The notes beneath the pieces are model-generated. The model worked only from the letters and a program-made list of their open reading frames with translations, searched no databases and was not told the origin of the DNA. A program made the translations under genes and the position numbers. A DNA stretch of 64,000 bases, from positions 186,001 through 250,000 of the forward strand of contig NZ_JALPQG010000005.1 in NCBI RefSeq assembly GCF_023195695.1, read 5' to 3'. The stretch is from Aliiroseovarius sp. S1339 (GTDB lineage: Bacteria; Pseudomonadota; Alphaproteobacteria; Rhodobacterales; Rhodobacteraceae). Shown here one piece after another: positions 52,012-61,925 of the stretch (position 1 is the stretch's first letter; every line of letters begins with the position of its first letter).

Positions 52012-52665
52012 TTAGCTTGGGTCTGCAGTGGTCCGCAGGTAGGGCAGCTTGATATCCACGTCGCCAAATTTTGCTTTCGCTTCGTCGTCCGAAAGCGTCA
52101 GGGCGACAATCACGTCTTCGCCTTTGATCCAGTTCGCAGGGGTGGCAATCGGTGTGCCATAAGTGGCTTGCAGGCCATCAAGGGCGCGCAGAACCTCGGC
52201 GAAGTTCCGGCCGACGGACATTGGGTATGTCATGATCAACTGAACCTTCTTATCCGGCGAGATGATGAACACCGACCGCACCGAGGCGGAATCAGCGGCC
52301 GTGCGACCGTCGGGCAGGTAAGCTTCGGCGGGCAGCATGTCGAAGGCTTTCGACACGGCAAGGTCTTCGTCGGCAATAATCGGGAAGCCCGCTTTGGCGC
52401 CCGAATAGCCCTCGATGTCTTTTTTCCAGCTGACATGTTCCTCCGCGCTATCGACGGACAGCCCGATCACCTTGGTGCCGCGCTTGGCCCATTCGTCGGC
52501 AAGCTGCGCAACCGCGCCGAACTCTGTCGTGCAGACAGGCGTGTAATCTTTGGGGTGCGAGAAAAGAATCGCCCAGCTATCCCCGATCCAGTCGTGGAAG
52601 GTGATTTTACCCTGATCTGTTTCGGCTGTGAAATTTGGCACGATGTCGTTAATGCGAAGTCCCAT
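52012..52665 (-). CDS. 1-Cys peroxiredoxin (Prx6 type)
   Basis: 217-aa cytosolic peroxidase. The peroxidatic Cys is in SHPKDYTPVCTTEFGAV; there is no resolving Cys, as in the Prx6 group, and the C-terminal arm FGDVDIKLPYLRTTADPS is present. It reduces hydrogen and organic peroxides with an external thiol. AGGAG lies before the ATG at 52665. It is divergent from the aldehyde dehydrogenase gene. Confidence 0.93.
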   Translation of the reverse strand: MGLRINDIVPNFTAETDQGKITFHDWIGDSWAILFSHPKDYTPVCTTEFGAVAQLADEWAKRGTKVIGLSVDSAEEHVSWKKDIEGYSGAKAGFPIIADEDLAVSKAFDMLPAEAYLPDGRTAADSASVRSVFIISPDKKVQLIMTYPMSVGRNFAEVLRALDGLQATYGTPIATPANWIKGEDVIVALTLSDDEAKAKFGDVDIKLPYLRTTADPS

Positions 52666-52855
52666 TTGGTCTCTCCTGTCCAAGCATTTCGGTTGATCTT
52701 AAGTTACGATCTCTTATGCGCATTTAAAGACCCTGACTGGGTTCAAACGCAACCAAATCGTCGCACCTAAAAATTTGATCAAATTTTGTTTCCGTGGGTT
52801 GCGTCGGACAAATCGCAATGCCAGAGTGCACCCAAATCCGACCAAGGAGACTGGA

Positions 52856-54295
52856 ATGATCGAGAAGCGCGATTTCTATATTAATGGTCAATGGGTCGCC
52901 CCGGCGGCGGCCAAAGACTTGAACGTCATCGACCCGTCGACCGAAGAGGTTTGCGCGGTCATTTCGCTGGGTGATCAGGCGGACACTGACGCCGCCGTCG
53001 CTGCTGCGAAGGCCGCCTTTGCCGACTGGGGTTTCTCGAAAAAGGAAGACCGGCTGGCCCTGATCGAGAAGCTATTGGCGGTCTATCAGAAACGCTCGGA
53101 CGATCTGGCCGAAGCGATGAGCATCGAGATGGGCGCGCCTATTGATCTGGCCCGCACGTCGCAGGTGGGGTCGGGCACGTTCCACATCCAGAACTTCATC
53201 ACGGCGTTCAAGGATTTCGAATTCGACAAGATGTTGGGTGCTCATGCGCCGAATGACCGGCTGCTGTATGAACCCATCGGGGTCTGCGCGCTGATCACGC
53301 CCTGGAACTGGCCGATGAACCAGGTGTCGCTGAAGGTTGTGGCCGCGATGGCTGCGGGCTGCACAATGGTACTGAAACCATCCGAAATCGCCCCGTTATC
53401 ATCGATCGTCTGGAGCGAGATTGTTGACGAGGTCGGCTTCCCGGACGGTGTCTACAACATGGTGAACGGCGACGGTATGGGCGTCGGCACGCAACTGTCC
53501 ACCCACCCCGACGTCGATATGGTCAGCTTCACCGGGTCGACCCGTGCGGGCATCGCCATTTCGAAGGCCGCCGCCGACACCTTGAAACGCGTCAGCCTTG
53601 AGCTGGGCGGCAAGGGTGCCAATATCGTTTTTGATGATGCCGACGAAAAAGCTGTGAAGCGTGGCGTAATGCATATGATGCAGAACACCGGGCAAAGCTG
53701 CAACGCGCCGTCGCGGATGCTGGTGCAACGCGGCGTTTATGAGCAGGCGATCGAAGCAGCCAGTGAAGCCGCCGAAAAGGTACAAGTTGGCCCCGCCAGC
53801 CAGTCAGGCCGTCACATCGGCCCGGTGGTCAGTGAGCTTCAATGGAACAAGATTCAAGACTTGATTCAGGTCGGGATAGACGAAGGCGCGCGCCTGATTG
53901 CCGGCGGAACGGGACGGCCTGATGGCTTGAACAAAGGCTATTTCGTCAAACCGACAATCTTCGCGGACGTGAATAACCAGATGACCATCGCACGCGAGGA
54001 AATCTTTGGCCCTGTCATGGCCATGATCCCATTCGACACGGAAGAAGAAGCGGTCGAGATCGCCAATGATACCGTCTATGGCCTGACCAATTATGTGCAA
54101 ACCCAAGACGGCGCGCGCGCCAACCGTGTGGCCCGTCAGATGCGGGCGGGCATGGTCGAAATGAACGGGACGTCGCGCGCGGCAGGATCACCCTTCGGCG
54201 GCTACAAGCAGTCCGGCAATGGTCGCGAAGGTGGTGTCCTTGGGATCGAAGATTTCCTTGAGGTCAAGGCGGTCTCGGGCTGGTCGAACGACTGA
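52856..54295 (+). CDS. NAD(P)-dependent aldehyde dehydrogenase
   Basis: 479-aa aldehyde dehydrogenase. The catalytic Cys is in NTGQSCNAPSRML, the Glu in SLELGGKGANIV and the oxyanion Asn in TPWNWPMNQVSLKV; the NAD loop is FTGSTRAG. An AAGGAG site precedes the ATG at 52856; the frame is open upstream to 52775 without family character. It forms its own unit between two terminators and the substrate is not indicated. Confidence 0.92.
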   Translation: MIEKRDFYINGQWVAPAAAKDLNVIDPSTEEVCAVISLGDQADTDAAVAAAKAAFADWGFSKKEDRLALIEKLLAVYQKRSDDLAEAMSIEMGAPIDLARTSQVGSGTFHIQNFITAFKDFEFDKMLGAHAPNDRLLYEPIGVCALITPWNWPMNQVSLKVVAAMAAGCTMVLKPSEIAPLSSIVWSEIVDEVGFPDGVYNMVNGDGMGVGTQLSTHPDVDMVSFTGSTRAGIAISKAAADTLKRVSLELGGKGANIVFDDADEKAVKRGVMHMMQNTGQSCNAPSRMLVQRGVYEQAIEAASEAAEKVQVGPASQSGRHIGPVVSELQWNKIQDLIQVGIDEGARLIAGGTGRPDGLNKGYFVKPTIFADVNNQMTIAREEIFGPVMAMIPFDTEEEAVEIANDTVYGLTNYVQTQDGARANRVARQMRAGMVEMNGTSRAAGSPFGGYKQSGNGREGGVLGIEDFLEVKAVSGWSND

Positions 54296-54316
54296 TCCGC
54301 AAGACCCCAAACCGCG

Positions 54317-54345
54317 AAAAGGCCCGCAAATGCGGGCCTTTTTCC
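54317..54345 (+). terminator. Bidirectional intrinsic terminator
   Basis: AAAAGGCCCGC, an AAAT loop and GCGGGCC followed by TTTTT (54317-54343). It lies 21 bases after the aldehyde dehydrogenase stop and 15 bases before the end of the convergent DUF3833 gene, with A and T runs on both sides, so it can end both transcripts. Confidence 0.9.
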
Positions 54346-54359
54346 ATTCTACGGCGTCG

Positions 54360-54887
54360 TCACAGTTTTTCGAACACAATGATCGCCTCTCCGATCGTGA
54401 TGCCGTATTTTTTCACATAAGCACGGTTCAGAACGCGATCATCGGACAACAGCCACATCCAGTCGTCGAAGTCCACGCGCATAACCTTGCCGTCCCGTCC
54501 GGGCAGGTCAATGCGATAGGCCCAGTTGAAGGTATCGCCGCGCTCTTCGCCTTTGGCTTCGCCAATCACGCCGGGGGCCGATCCGATCCACGTGTCGTCC
54601 CCGGTCTTTTTCAGCGTCCAAATCCGCTGTTCGGTGCTGCCATCGGCATAGGTGAAATCTTCGACCAATTTCAGGGTCTGGCCATCCCATGTGCCTTGAA
54701 TATTGACGTCGAACCGTCGCTGTACATTGCCAAACAAGTCCTGAAATTGTCCACGCGCGACTGTTTTACCTTCGAAGAACTCTTCAAGGTTCAGGTTACG
54801 AGAACTCAGCTTGGGGTCGTCCAGATCAGGCGCACCACCGCAGCCGATCAGAAAAGCGCAGGCGAGAGCCGTTAGTTTCAATTTCAT
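54360..54887 (-). CDS. DUF3833 lipoprotein
   Basis: 175-aa lipoprotein: the lipobox is LIGCGG, with the lipidated Cys16 after a hydrophobic signal (MKLKLTALACAFLIGC). The mature part starts with NLNLEEFFEGKTVARGQFQDLFGNVQRRFDVNIQGTWDG, which is the DUF3833 signature. The family occurs near membrane and lipid metabolism genes in many proteobacteria, but its role is not settled. AAGGTGGG lies before the ATG. Confidence 0.85.
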   Translation of the reverse strand: MKLKLTALACAFLIGCGGAPDLDDPKLSSRNLNLEEFFEGKTVARGQFQDLFGNVQRRFDVNIQGTWDGQTLKLVEDFTYADGSTEQRIWTLKKTGDDTWIGSAPGVIGEAKGEERGDTFNWAYRIDLPGRDGKVMRVDFDDWMWLLSDDRVLNRAYVKKYGITIGEAIIVFEKL

Positions 54888-55006
54888 GGGTTCCCACCTT
54901 CGTTTTGTGTCACGTCACATTAGACCCGCTCAAAAACGAGTCTGTTGCTATAGATACGCGACAATAGTGGGTTCGGATCACATTGTGCCGTCTGGATGTT
55001 TATGGG

Positions 55007-56128
55007 TTAGGCGCGTCGCACCACCACAGAGCCAACTGAATATCCCGCCCCAAACGAGCAGATAACGCCGGTGTCGCCCGGCTTCAAATCGTCGGAATGC
55101 TTGGAAAACGCGATGATCGACCCTGCCGATGATGTATTTGCATAATCTTGCAGAATGTTTGGCTGCTCACCCTCTTCCGGGGTTCTGCCCAAGACCTTTT
55201 TACCCAAAAAATCATTCATCGACTTGTTGGCCTGATGCAGCCAAAGGCGCTTCAGGTCGCCTTGCATCACGCCAATATCCCCGATGTGCTCAAGGATGTG
55301 TTTAGAGACAATCGGCAGCACCTCTTTGAACACCTTGCGGCCGTTCTGCATGAATTGCATATCGCGCCGGTCTTCCATCGCACCTTCACGGGTGCGGCGC
55401 AGGAAACCGTTGTTGTTGCGGATGTTGTTGGAAAACTGCGTCAGGCAGCGTGTTGACAGAATGTCGAAATGGTCGCCTTTGGCATCTTCCTTGCGTTCCA
55501 GAAGCGTTGCCGTGGCAACGTCACCGAAGATAAAATGGCAGTCGCGGTCGCGCCATTCCAGATGGGCAGAGCAGATTTCGGGGTTCACCACCAGTGCACG
55601 CTTCACAGACCCCGACCGGATCATATCCGCCGCGGCCTGAATGCCGAACGTGGCCGAGGAACAGGCCACATTCATATCAAACGCAAAACCACCCGCACCC
55701 AAGGCCTGCTGAATTTCAATCGCAACCGCCGGATAAGCCCGTTCAAGGTTCGAGGCGGCACAAATAACCAAATCCACTTCGCTGGCGTCCCGCCCCGCTT
55801 TGGCAAGCGCTTTCTTGCACGCATCCACGCCCATTTCGGTCATGATGCTGGGCTCGTCATCCGAGCGCTCGCGCAAGGTAGGATGCATGATATCAGGGTC
55901 CAACACGCCGGTTTTGTCCATCACATAGCGCTGATGAATACCGGACGCAGACACGATGAACTCTTCACTGGAATACCCCACCGGCTTTACCTCGCCCGCC
56001 GCAATTGCATCCGCATTTCTGGCGTTTTCTTTGTCGGCAAAGGCGTTGAACGCTTTGACAAGTTCGGCGTTGGTGATGGTCTGTTCGGGTGTGAACACCC
56101 CGGTACCAGAGATTACGGGCTGGAACAT
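55007..56128 (-). CDS. Beta-ketoacyl-ACP synthase III (FabH-like)
   Basis: 373-aa thiolase-fold synthase. The catalytic triad is Cys156 (NVACSSATFG), His in LWLHQANKSMNDF and Asn in YANTSSAGSII, all present. It is about 55 residues longer than E. coli FabH, mainly through an N-terminal insertion (FADKENARNADAIAAGEVKP). It may start fatty acid synthesis or serve a special acyl pathway. An AAGGAG site precedes the ATG at 56128. Confidence 0.9.
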   Translation of the reverse strand: MFQPVISGTGVFTPEQTITNAELVKAFNAFADKENARNADAIAAGEVKPVGYSSEEFIVSASGIHQRYVMDKTGVLDPDIMHPTLRERSDDEPSIMTEMGVDACKKALAKAGRDASEVDLVICAASNLERAYPAVAIEIQQALGAGGFAFDMNVACSSATFGIQAAADMIRSGSVKRALVVNPEICSAHLEWRDRDCHFIFGDVATATLLERKEDAKGDHFDILSTRCLTQFSNNIRNNNGFLRRTREGAMEDRRDMQFMQNGRKVFKEVLPIVSKHILEHIGDIGVMQGDLKRLWLHQANKSMNDFLGKKVLGRTPEEGEQPNILQDYANTSSAGSIIAFSKHSDDLKPGDTGVICSFGAGYSVGSVVVRRA

Positions 56129-56209
56129 GTGCGTCTCCTTGATGGTCATTGCAGTCAAGCAGGAAGCGGGCGGAGCGGCAAGGGGAACTGAACCTTGGTC
56201 ATACCCCTT

Positions 56210-56857
56210 TTAGAATGAGCACTTGGCCTTGAAGGTCAGCCCTTTTCCGCCGTCCGGGTGACGCAGGCGAAGGCTTTCGGCGTGCAGCATAAGGCGCGGG
56301 GCGGCACGGGCAGGGCCGTCGGCATAGAACGGATCGCCCAAAATAGGATGGCCGATTTCCTTCATATGCACCCGCAATTGGTGGCTGCGCCCGGTTTGGG
56401 GAAACAGGCGAACGCGGGTCGCGGTGTCTTCGTATTTCAGGACTTTCCAGTCAGTGATGGCTTGCTTGCCATTCTCGAAATCCACGTGTTGCTTGGGGCG
56501 GTTGGGCCAATCAACGATCAACGGTAGGTCCACGGTGCCTTCGCGTTCGGCCACACGGCCCCAGACGCGGGCCACATAGGCTTTCTTGATCTGCCGCTTC
56601 TCGAACTGAAGGCCTAGATGGCGCTGGGCATGAGGGGTCATGGCAAACACCATGATGCCTGACGTGTCACGGTCCAGTCGGTGCACCAGCAATGCGTCAG
56701 CAAACACCGCCTGAATGCGGGCGATCAGGCAATCGGCCAGATGTTCACCCTTGCCCGGCACCGACAACAGCCCCGCAGGTTTGTTGACCAGCAACAGTTC
56801 GTGGTCTTGGTGGATGATCACCAAGGGGTCATTAGGCGGGGCGTATTCATCTGACAT
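56210..56857 (-). CDS. RluA-family pseudouridine synthase
   Basis: 215-aa RNA pseudouridine synthase without an S4 domain. The catalytic Asp is in LLVHRLDRDTSGIMVFA, followed by RTHQLRVH-type motif GRSHQLRVHMKEIGHPILGDPFY. The short length and the start DPLVIIHQDHELLLVNKPAGLLSVPG resemble RluA itself, which modifies 23S rRNA and tRNA. It lies between the FabH-like and RarD genes on the same strand. Confidence 0.92.
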   Translation of the reverse strand: MSDEYAPPNDPLVIIHQDHELLLVNKPAGLLSVPGKGEHLADCLIARIQAVFADALLVHRLDRDTSGIMVFAMTPHAQRHLGLQFEKRQIKKAYVARVWGRVAEREGTVDLPLIVDWPNRPKQHVDFENGKQAITDWKVLKYEDTATRVRLFPQTGRSHQLRVHMKEIGHPILGDPFYADGPARAAPRLMLHAESLRLRHPDGGKGLTFKAKCSF

Positions 56858-56895
56858 GCGCGCCAGATAGCCTGTGGGCCGCGTGCGGGCAAGGC

Positions 56896-57792
56896 TCAGC
56901 GGCGACGACGCATTCCGCGCAGCATCGACGTGGTATAGATCACCAGCGCCAGCCAGATCAGCGGAAAGGCGATCTGCTTTGCGCCCTCAAAGGGCTCGTC
57001 AAACACGAACACCGCGACCAGAAAGATCATTGTCGGCGCGATGTATTGCAGGATCGCGATGGTCGACAGCCGCAATAGCTTAGCGCCATTGGCATAGAGC
57101 ATCAGGGGAACTGCCGTCACCACGCCGCAGCCCAGCAACAGTGCCGTGTCCAGACCGGTCAGCAGAAAATGGCTTTGCCCCTGCGCGGTCAGCCACACCA
57201 TGCACCCAAGCGCGGGGATCAGCAGGATTAGCACCTCGAGCAAGAAGCCCTGATTGGGGCCGATGGGCAGGGATTTCTTGCACAGCGCATAAAACCCCCA
57301 TGTCAGCGTGAGGCCAATCGCCACCACCGGCAGCCTGCCCGCATCAAGGGTCAGGATCACGACAGCGATAAAGGCCAGTGCCACGGCAACCATCTGCGCG
57401 CGGTTCATCCGTTCGCCCAGCAAAACCGTGCCAAGTAAGATCGAGAACAACGGGTTGATATAATAGCCTAACGCGGCCTCTAGGGCCTGTTCATGCGCAA
57501 TCGCCCAGACATAGATACCCCAGTTTACCGAGATCAGACCCGCAGTCAAAACCGCTAACATGAGCATCCGCGGATTTGCGATCGCCTCGCGCAAGGCGCG
57601 GGTACGACCTGTGGCGATCAGGATGACCCCCGCGACCGGAACAGACCAGATAACCCGGTGCGCGACCACCTCGATTGCAGGCATATGTGCCACGGCTTTC
57701 ATATAGAGCGGCAAGAACCCCCACAGGAAATAGGCCGAAATGGCCAGCCCCAACCCCTGCGGGGTATCCACATTTTCTGGCTTCGTCGTCAT
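56896..57792 (-). CDS. rarD: RarD-type EamA transporter
   Basis: 298-aa inner-membrane protein with ten helices. The start GLGLAISAYFLWGFLPLYMKAVAHMPAIEVVAHRVIWSVPV is the RarD signature (chloramphenicol-sensitivity protein family), and the middle has SVNWGIYVWAIAHEQALEAALGYYINPLFSILLG. The real cargo is unknown. AGGAG lies before the ATG. Same strand as the RluA-type gene. Confidence 0.93.
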   Translation of the reverse strand: MTTKPENVDTPQGLGLAISAYFLWGFLPLYMKAVAHMPAIEVVAHRVIWSVPVAGVILIATGRTRALREAIANPRMLMLAVLTAGLISVNWGIYVWAIAHEQALEAALGYYINPLFSILLGTVLLGERMNRAQMVAVALAFIAVVILTLDAGRLPVVAIGLTLTWGFYALCKKSLPIGPNQGFLLEVLILLIPALGCMVWLTAQGQSHFLLTGLDTALLLGCGVVTAVPLMLYANGAKLLRLSTIAILQYIAPTMIFLVAVFVFDEPFEGAKQIAFPLIWLALVIYTTSMLRGMRRRR

Positions 57793-57882
57793 CGCGCGCT
57801 CCTTTCCCCTGTTTGTAGGGCAGTTGGGGCGGGAAGCGATAGCGGGATTTCCGTGCGCTGTTTCATAACGAAACGTGATGGT

Positions 57883-58434
57883 TCATCGCTTGGCAGCTTT
57901 CACGCGCGTCCAGGCGTCCCGGTCAAGAGCGTAACAAAGCCATGTCGCCTTTTTCCCGGCTCCGGTTAGTTCGAGCTCCCTTTTCGCCATCAAAACTGCC
58001 CCAAGCTTTGCGGTGGCTTTTTGCGAGCGAATATTTGTCGGGTCGATGTGAAACCAGACCCGGTCAAAGGTCGAAAAGGCGTGATCCAGCATCAGGGTTT
58101 TAAGCTCAAAATTCACCGCTCCGCCCCAGAAACTGTGGTTCAGGAACGTGAACCCGATCGCGATATCGTCGGGCGCATCTGGGCCAACATAGTAGCGCGA
58201 ACATCCGATCAGATCGTTGCTTGTCAAATCCATGACAACACACGTACCGCCTGCGTTCAGAAGGAAGTCGAAATAAGGGTCGAACACGTCAGAATTGAAC
58301 CGATCCCGCGCGGGGTGGCCAGCCCAGGTTTCCGGGTCACATGCTGCGCGAAACAGCCCGGTGCGGTCCGATGCATGCAAGCCGCGCAGCGCGATTGTCC
58401 TTCCTTCCAAACAAGGTTGGTCGCCAAAGCTCAT
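57883..58434 (-). CDS. GNAT acetyltransferase
   Basis: 183-aa GNAT of the RimJ/RimL type: GRTIALRGLHASDRTGLFRAACDPETW at the start, FLNHSFWGGAVNFELKTLMLDHAF as the acetyl-CoA part and VWFHIDPTNIRSQKATAKLGAVLMAK as motif B. Its ATG overlaps the stop of the large FAD/GcvT gene by four bases, so it is the last gene of that transcript. The target is unknown. Confidence 0.88.
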   Translation of the reverse strand: MSFGDQPCLEGRTIALRGLHASDRTGLFRAACDPETWAGHPARDRFNSDVFDPYFDFLLNAGGTCVVMDLTSNDLIGCSRYYVGPDAPDDIAIGFTFLNHSFWGGAVNFELKTLMLDHAFSTFDRVWFHIDPTNIRSQKATAKLGAVLMAKRELELTGAGKKATWLCYALDRDAWTRVKAAKR

Positions 58435-60878
58435 TCACGCACCCGTTCCGATTTCGGGTCATACATCGGCTTCAACGACGCTTCGGCTTTCACCCGCGTG
58501 CCGGCCACGTCGATCTCGTAGGTGGAGGCCAGAATATCAGACACTGTTTCACCCTGACACGGCACATATCCCATACCGATCGCGCCGCCCAAGTGGTGGC
58601 CATAAGCGCCAGAACTCAGGTATCCCACGATCTCGCCATCACGGATGACGGGTTCCTTGTGATAGAGAAGCGGCTCGGGATCGGTCAGCTTGAACTGCAC
58701 CATGCGCATCTCAAGCCCGCTTTTCTTCTTGGCCAACACGGCGTCGCGGCCGATGAAGTCGGGCTTTTCGACCTTCACGGCAAATCCCAACCCAGCCTCC
58801 AACACGTGGTCTTCGCAGGTGATGTCATGGCCAAAGTGGCGAAAGCCCTTTTCGATCCGGCAGTTGTCCATCATGTGCATCCCGCACAGCTTCAACCCCA
58901 TGTCTTGTCCGGCTTCAAACAGGGTCTCAAACGCATGGCTCGCCATCTCGGATGAGACATAAAGCTCCCACCCCAGTTCACCCACGTAAGACACGCGGTG
59001 GGCGCGGGCCAGACCCATGCCCAGTTCGACCTCTTGCGCGGTGCCGAAAGGATTAACAGCGTTGCTGAAATCGCCCGTGCTGACACGTTGCAGCAAAGTG
59101 CGGGCGTTTGGCCCCATAACGGCCAGCACACCTTCGCCTGCGGTCACATCGGTGATCACAACGCGGGCATCACCGACATGGCGGCGCATCCAGGTCTCGT
59201 CTGCCAGTCGCGTTCCCGAAGGCGTGACGACCAGATAGGCGGTTTCCGACAGGCGGGTGACGGTCACGTCAGCCTCGATCCCGGCGTGTGCATTCAGGAA
59301 CTGGGTGTAGACGATCTTGCCGACGGGCACCGACATGTCTGCCCCGCAAACCTTGTTCAGAAACACCTCAGCATCCGGGCCTTCGACGCGGATTTTGCCG
59401 AAGGACGACATGTCATACATACCGACATTCTCGCGCACAGCGCGGTGTTCTTCGGCGGCATTGTCAAACCAGTTTGCGCGACCCCATGTGTATTCGTATT
59501 CACGCGTCTGCCCTTCGCGGGCGAACCAGTTGGCGCGTTCCCACCCTGCGGTTTCACCCATGACGGCGCCCTGATCCAGCAGGTGCTGATGAAACGGGGT
59601 GCGCCGCACACCGCGCGCGGTGGCTTTCTGGCGGTATGGAAAGTGGTCGGCATATAGCAGGCCCAGCGTCTCTTTCGACCGCTCATAAAGATAGTGTCTA
59701 TTTACCTGAAACGGGTGCATTCGGCTGATATCCACATCGCCCAGATCGAAGGGTTTTTGCCCGTCTTCCATCCACTGCGCCAGCGCCATCCCGGCACCGC
59801 CCGCCGACTGAATGCCGATCGAGTTAAAGCCCGCAGCGACCCAAACATTGTCCATCTCGGGCGCAAGACCCAGGTGATAGGCATCATCCGGCGTGAAGCT
59901 TTCCGGGCCGTTGAAGAAGGTGTGAATACCAGCCTCGGCCAACATCGGCATCCGGTTGCAGGCGGCTTCCAAGATCGGCTCGAAATGGTCGAAGTCTTCG
60001 GGCAGCTGGTCAAATTCGAACGTGTCGGGAATGCCCTCCATCGCCCATGGCTTGGCGTTAGGTTCAAACGCGCCCAGTAGGATCTTCCCCGCATCTTCCT
60101 TGTAATAGGCACATTCGTCCGGCACCCGAAGCACCGGCATTTGGGTCAGCCCTTTGATGCCTTCGGTGACAATATAGAAATGCTCGCAGGCGTGCAGCGG
60201 CACGTTCACGCCCGCCATCTTGCCGACCTCACGGCCCCACATGCCCGCGCAATTGACGATCATATCGCACGCAATGTGACCCTGTTCCGCCCCATCATCC
60301 GATACCCAGTCAACGCCGGTGACCTTGCGGCCATCACGCGCGATGTGGGTGACGTTCGTGCGCTCCTTGATCACCGCACCATTTTGCCGCGCACCCTTGG
60401 CCATCGCCAAAGCGATGTTGGCCGGGTCCGCTTGCCCATCGGTGGGCAGCCAGATGCCACCTGTCACGCCCTCAAGATTGATGTGCTCGTAACGCTCTTT
60501 CACCTCGGCAGGCGATAGTTCCTCGCACGCGACACCAAAGGCACGCGCCATGGCGGCGCTGCGGTATAGTTCCTCGCGCCGCTCGTCGGTCAGGGCCACC
60601 GACACCGACCCGCACTGCCGCATCCCGGTTGCAACGCCTGTTTCTGCCTCCAACCCCAGATACAAATCCGCCGAGTATTTGGCGAGCTTGGTCATGTTCG
60701 ATGACGTCCGAAGTTGTCCGATCAATCCGGCCGCATGCCACGTGGTGCCAGAGGTCAGTTGCTTGCGTTCCAGCAAAATGACATCTTTCCAGCCGAGTTT
60801 GGCAAGGTGATAGGCAACGGAGCAACCGATCACGCCGCCTCCGATGATGACAACACGGGCATGGGTGGGAGGACTCAT
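58431..60878 (-). CDS. FAD/GcvT dehydrogenase of the dimethylglycine/sarcosine type
   Basis: 815-aa oxidoreductase: an N-terminal DAO domain with VVIIGGGVIGCSVAYHLAKLGW (9-30) and the covalent-flavin His48 in SGTTWHAAGLIG, then a C-terminal GcvT-like tetrahydrofolate-binding domain (from about 430, ending in ILASTYEIDVAGTRVKAEASLKPMYDPKSERV). This architecture is that of dimethylglycine and sarcosine dehydrogenases, which demethylate N-methylglycines with folate as acceptor. AGGAG lies before the ATG. It is 87 bases downstream of the regulator gene on the same strand. Confidence 0.9.
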   Translation of the reverse strand: MSPPTHARVVIIGGGVIGCSVAYHLAKLGWKDVILLERKQLTSGTTWHAAGLIGQLRTSSNMTKLAKYSADLYLGLEAETGVATGMRQCGSVSVALTDERREELYRSAAMARAFGVACEELSPAEVKERYEHINLEGVTGGIWLPTDGQADPANIALAMAKGARQNGAVIKERTNVTHIARDGRKVTGVDWVSDDGAEQGHIACDMIVNCAGMWGREVGKMAGVNVPLHACEHFYIVTEGIKGLTQMPVLRVPDECAYYKEDAGKILLGAFEPNAKPWAMEGIPDTFEFDQLPEDFDHFEPILEAACNRMPMLAEAGIHTFFNGPESFTPDDAYHLGLAPEMDNVWVAAGFNSIGIQSAGGAGMALAQWMEDGQKPFDLGDVDISRMHPFQVNRHYLYERSKETLGLLYADHFPYRQKATARGVRRTPFHQHLLDQGAVMGETAGWERANWFAREGQTREYEYTWGRANWFDNAAEEHRAVRENVGMYDMSSFGKIRVEGPDAEVFLNKVCGADMSVPVGKIVYTQFLNAHAGIEADVTVTRLSETAYLVVTPSGTRLADETWMRRHVGDARVVITDVTAGEGVLAVMGPNARTLLQRVSTGDFSNAVNPFGTAQEVELGMGLARAHRVSYVGELGWELYVSSEMASHAFETLFEAGQDMGLKLCGMHMMDNCRIEKGFRHFGHDITCEDHVLEAGLGFAVKVEKPDFIGRDAVLAKKKSGLEMRMVQFKLTDPEPLLYHKEPVIRDGEIVGYLSSGAYGHHLGGAIGMGYVPCQGETVSDILASTYEIDVAGTRVKAEASLKPMYDPKSERVRE

Positions 60879-60965
60879 AGCAACACTCCTGTTGGGTTTA
60901 GCTTGACGGTTGCACGATTGTGAGGATCGAAATCTTCTTTTTCCGCCATTTTTGTCGGAATTATC

Positions 60966-61925
60966 TCATCCACATCGGACCCGCGTTCGCCTAAGCGCCA
61001 TCGGTGTCACACCAAAATGCCGCCGGAATAGAGTCGAAAACCCATTGGGAAATCCACAAGCCAGCCCGACATCGCGAACACTCATCGAGGTTTTGAGAAG
61101 TAGGGTATTGGCGTGGTTCAACCGCAACTCGCGATAATAGGTATTCGGCGTCGTGCCAAAATGTGCGCGGAACTGGCGTTCCAGCGAACGCTCTGAGATG
61201 TTGAGGTATCCCACAAGCTCGGAAATCCGCAGCGGGTCTTCCAAATTTGCCTGCATCAGTTCGACGCATTGGTCGAGCGACCGATTGCCGGTGCGCGTGA
61301 GCTCTTTCCCACCGAATGGCTGAAGGGTCGAGGATGTGCGGATCGTTTCGTGCAGGAAAATATCCGCAACCGTTGCGACCGAGGCCGCGCTGATGTGACC
61401 GCTTAGCATTCCCAACACAAGGTCATAGGTCGCGCCCATTCCGGCGCTGGTGGTGATCTTTCCGTCATCAGCAGCCAGCGCATATGACCCGGTGCCCGGC
61501 GTGCCACGTTCGTTCAGAAGCGCGCGATTTTCCCAGTGGGTCGTATGGCTCATCAATTGCTCGCCCGTCTCGGCGATATAGCGGCTGGCGGCTTCTGACA
61601 GCAAAAACACCCGTGCGCCGGACCATTGATAGGCTCTGATCTCTTTGCCCAGGGACAGGTCGGGCGCGTCAGGGTTCGAATTGCCCAACACGAACACGTA
61701 GTTCGCAGATGGCTTGGCGTCTGTCGGTTCCGTGTCGATGGTGATCGCGGCGCGACAGGTGACTGGGCCGCCGCGACGCGACAGCCAGTGCCATCGAAAC
61801 GCTTCCCGTGCGGACACACGATTGGCGGTGCGCAGCAGCTCGACGACGGCGGTGAATTCGGTCAGTACGAAGCCGTCCGCGACCAGAATATCGACAAGGA
61901 TCGGTGGGGGCGGCATTGCGTTCAT
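60966..61925 (-). CDS. GlxA-family AraC-type regulator
   Basis: 319-aa regulator with an N-terminal DJ-1/PfpI-like sensor domain (PPPPILVDILVADGFVLTEFTAVVELLRTANRV, GLMLGHISAASV region) and a C-terminal AraC double HTH (DPLRISELVGYLNISERSLERQFRAHFGTTPNTYYRELRLNHA). GbdR/CdhR-type members control glycine betaine, dimethylglycine and carnitine use, which fits the two dehydrogenase genes on either side. The ATG at 61925 shares its A with the stop of the upstream dehydrogenase gene (TAATG); the longer frame to 61958 is not needed. Confidence 0.9.
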   Translation of the reverse strand: MNAMPPPPILVDILVADGFVLTEFTAVVELLRTANRVSAREAFRWHWLSRRGGPVTCRAAITIDTEPTDAKPSANYVFVLGNSNPDAPDLSLGKEIRAYQWSGARVFLLSEAASRYIAETGEQLMSHTTHWENRALLNERGTPGTGSYALAADDGKITTSAGMGATYDLVLGMLSGHISAASVATVADIFLHETIRTSSTLQPFGGKELTRTGNRSLDQCVELMQANLEDPLRISELVGYLNISERSLERQFRAHFGTTPNTYYRELRLNHANTLLLKTSMSVRDVGLACGFPNGFSTLFRRHFGVTPMALRRTRVRCG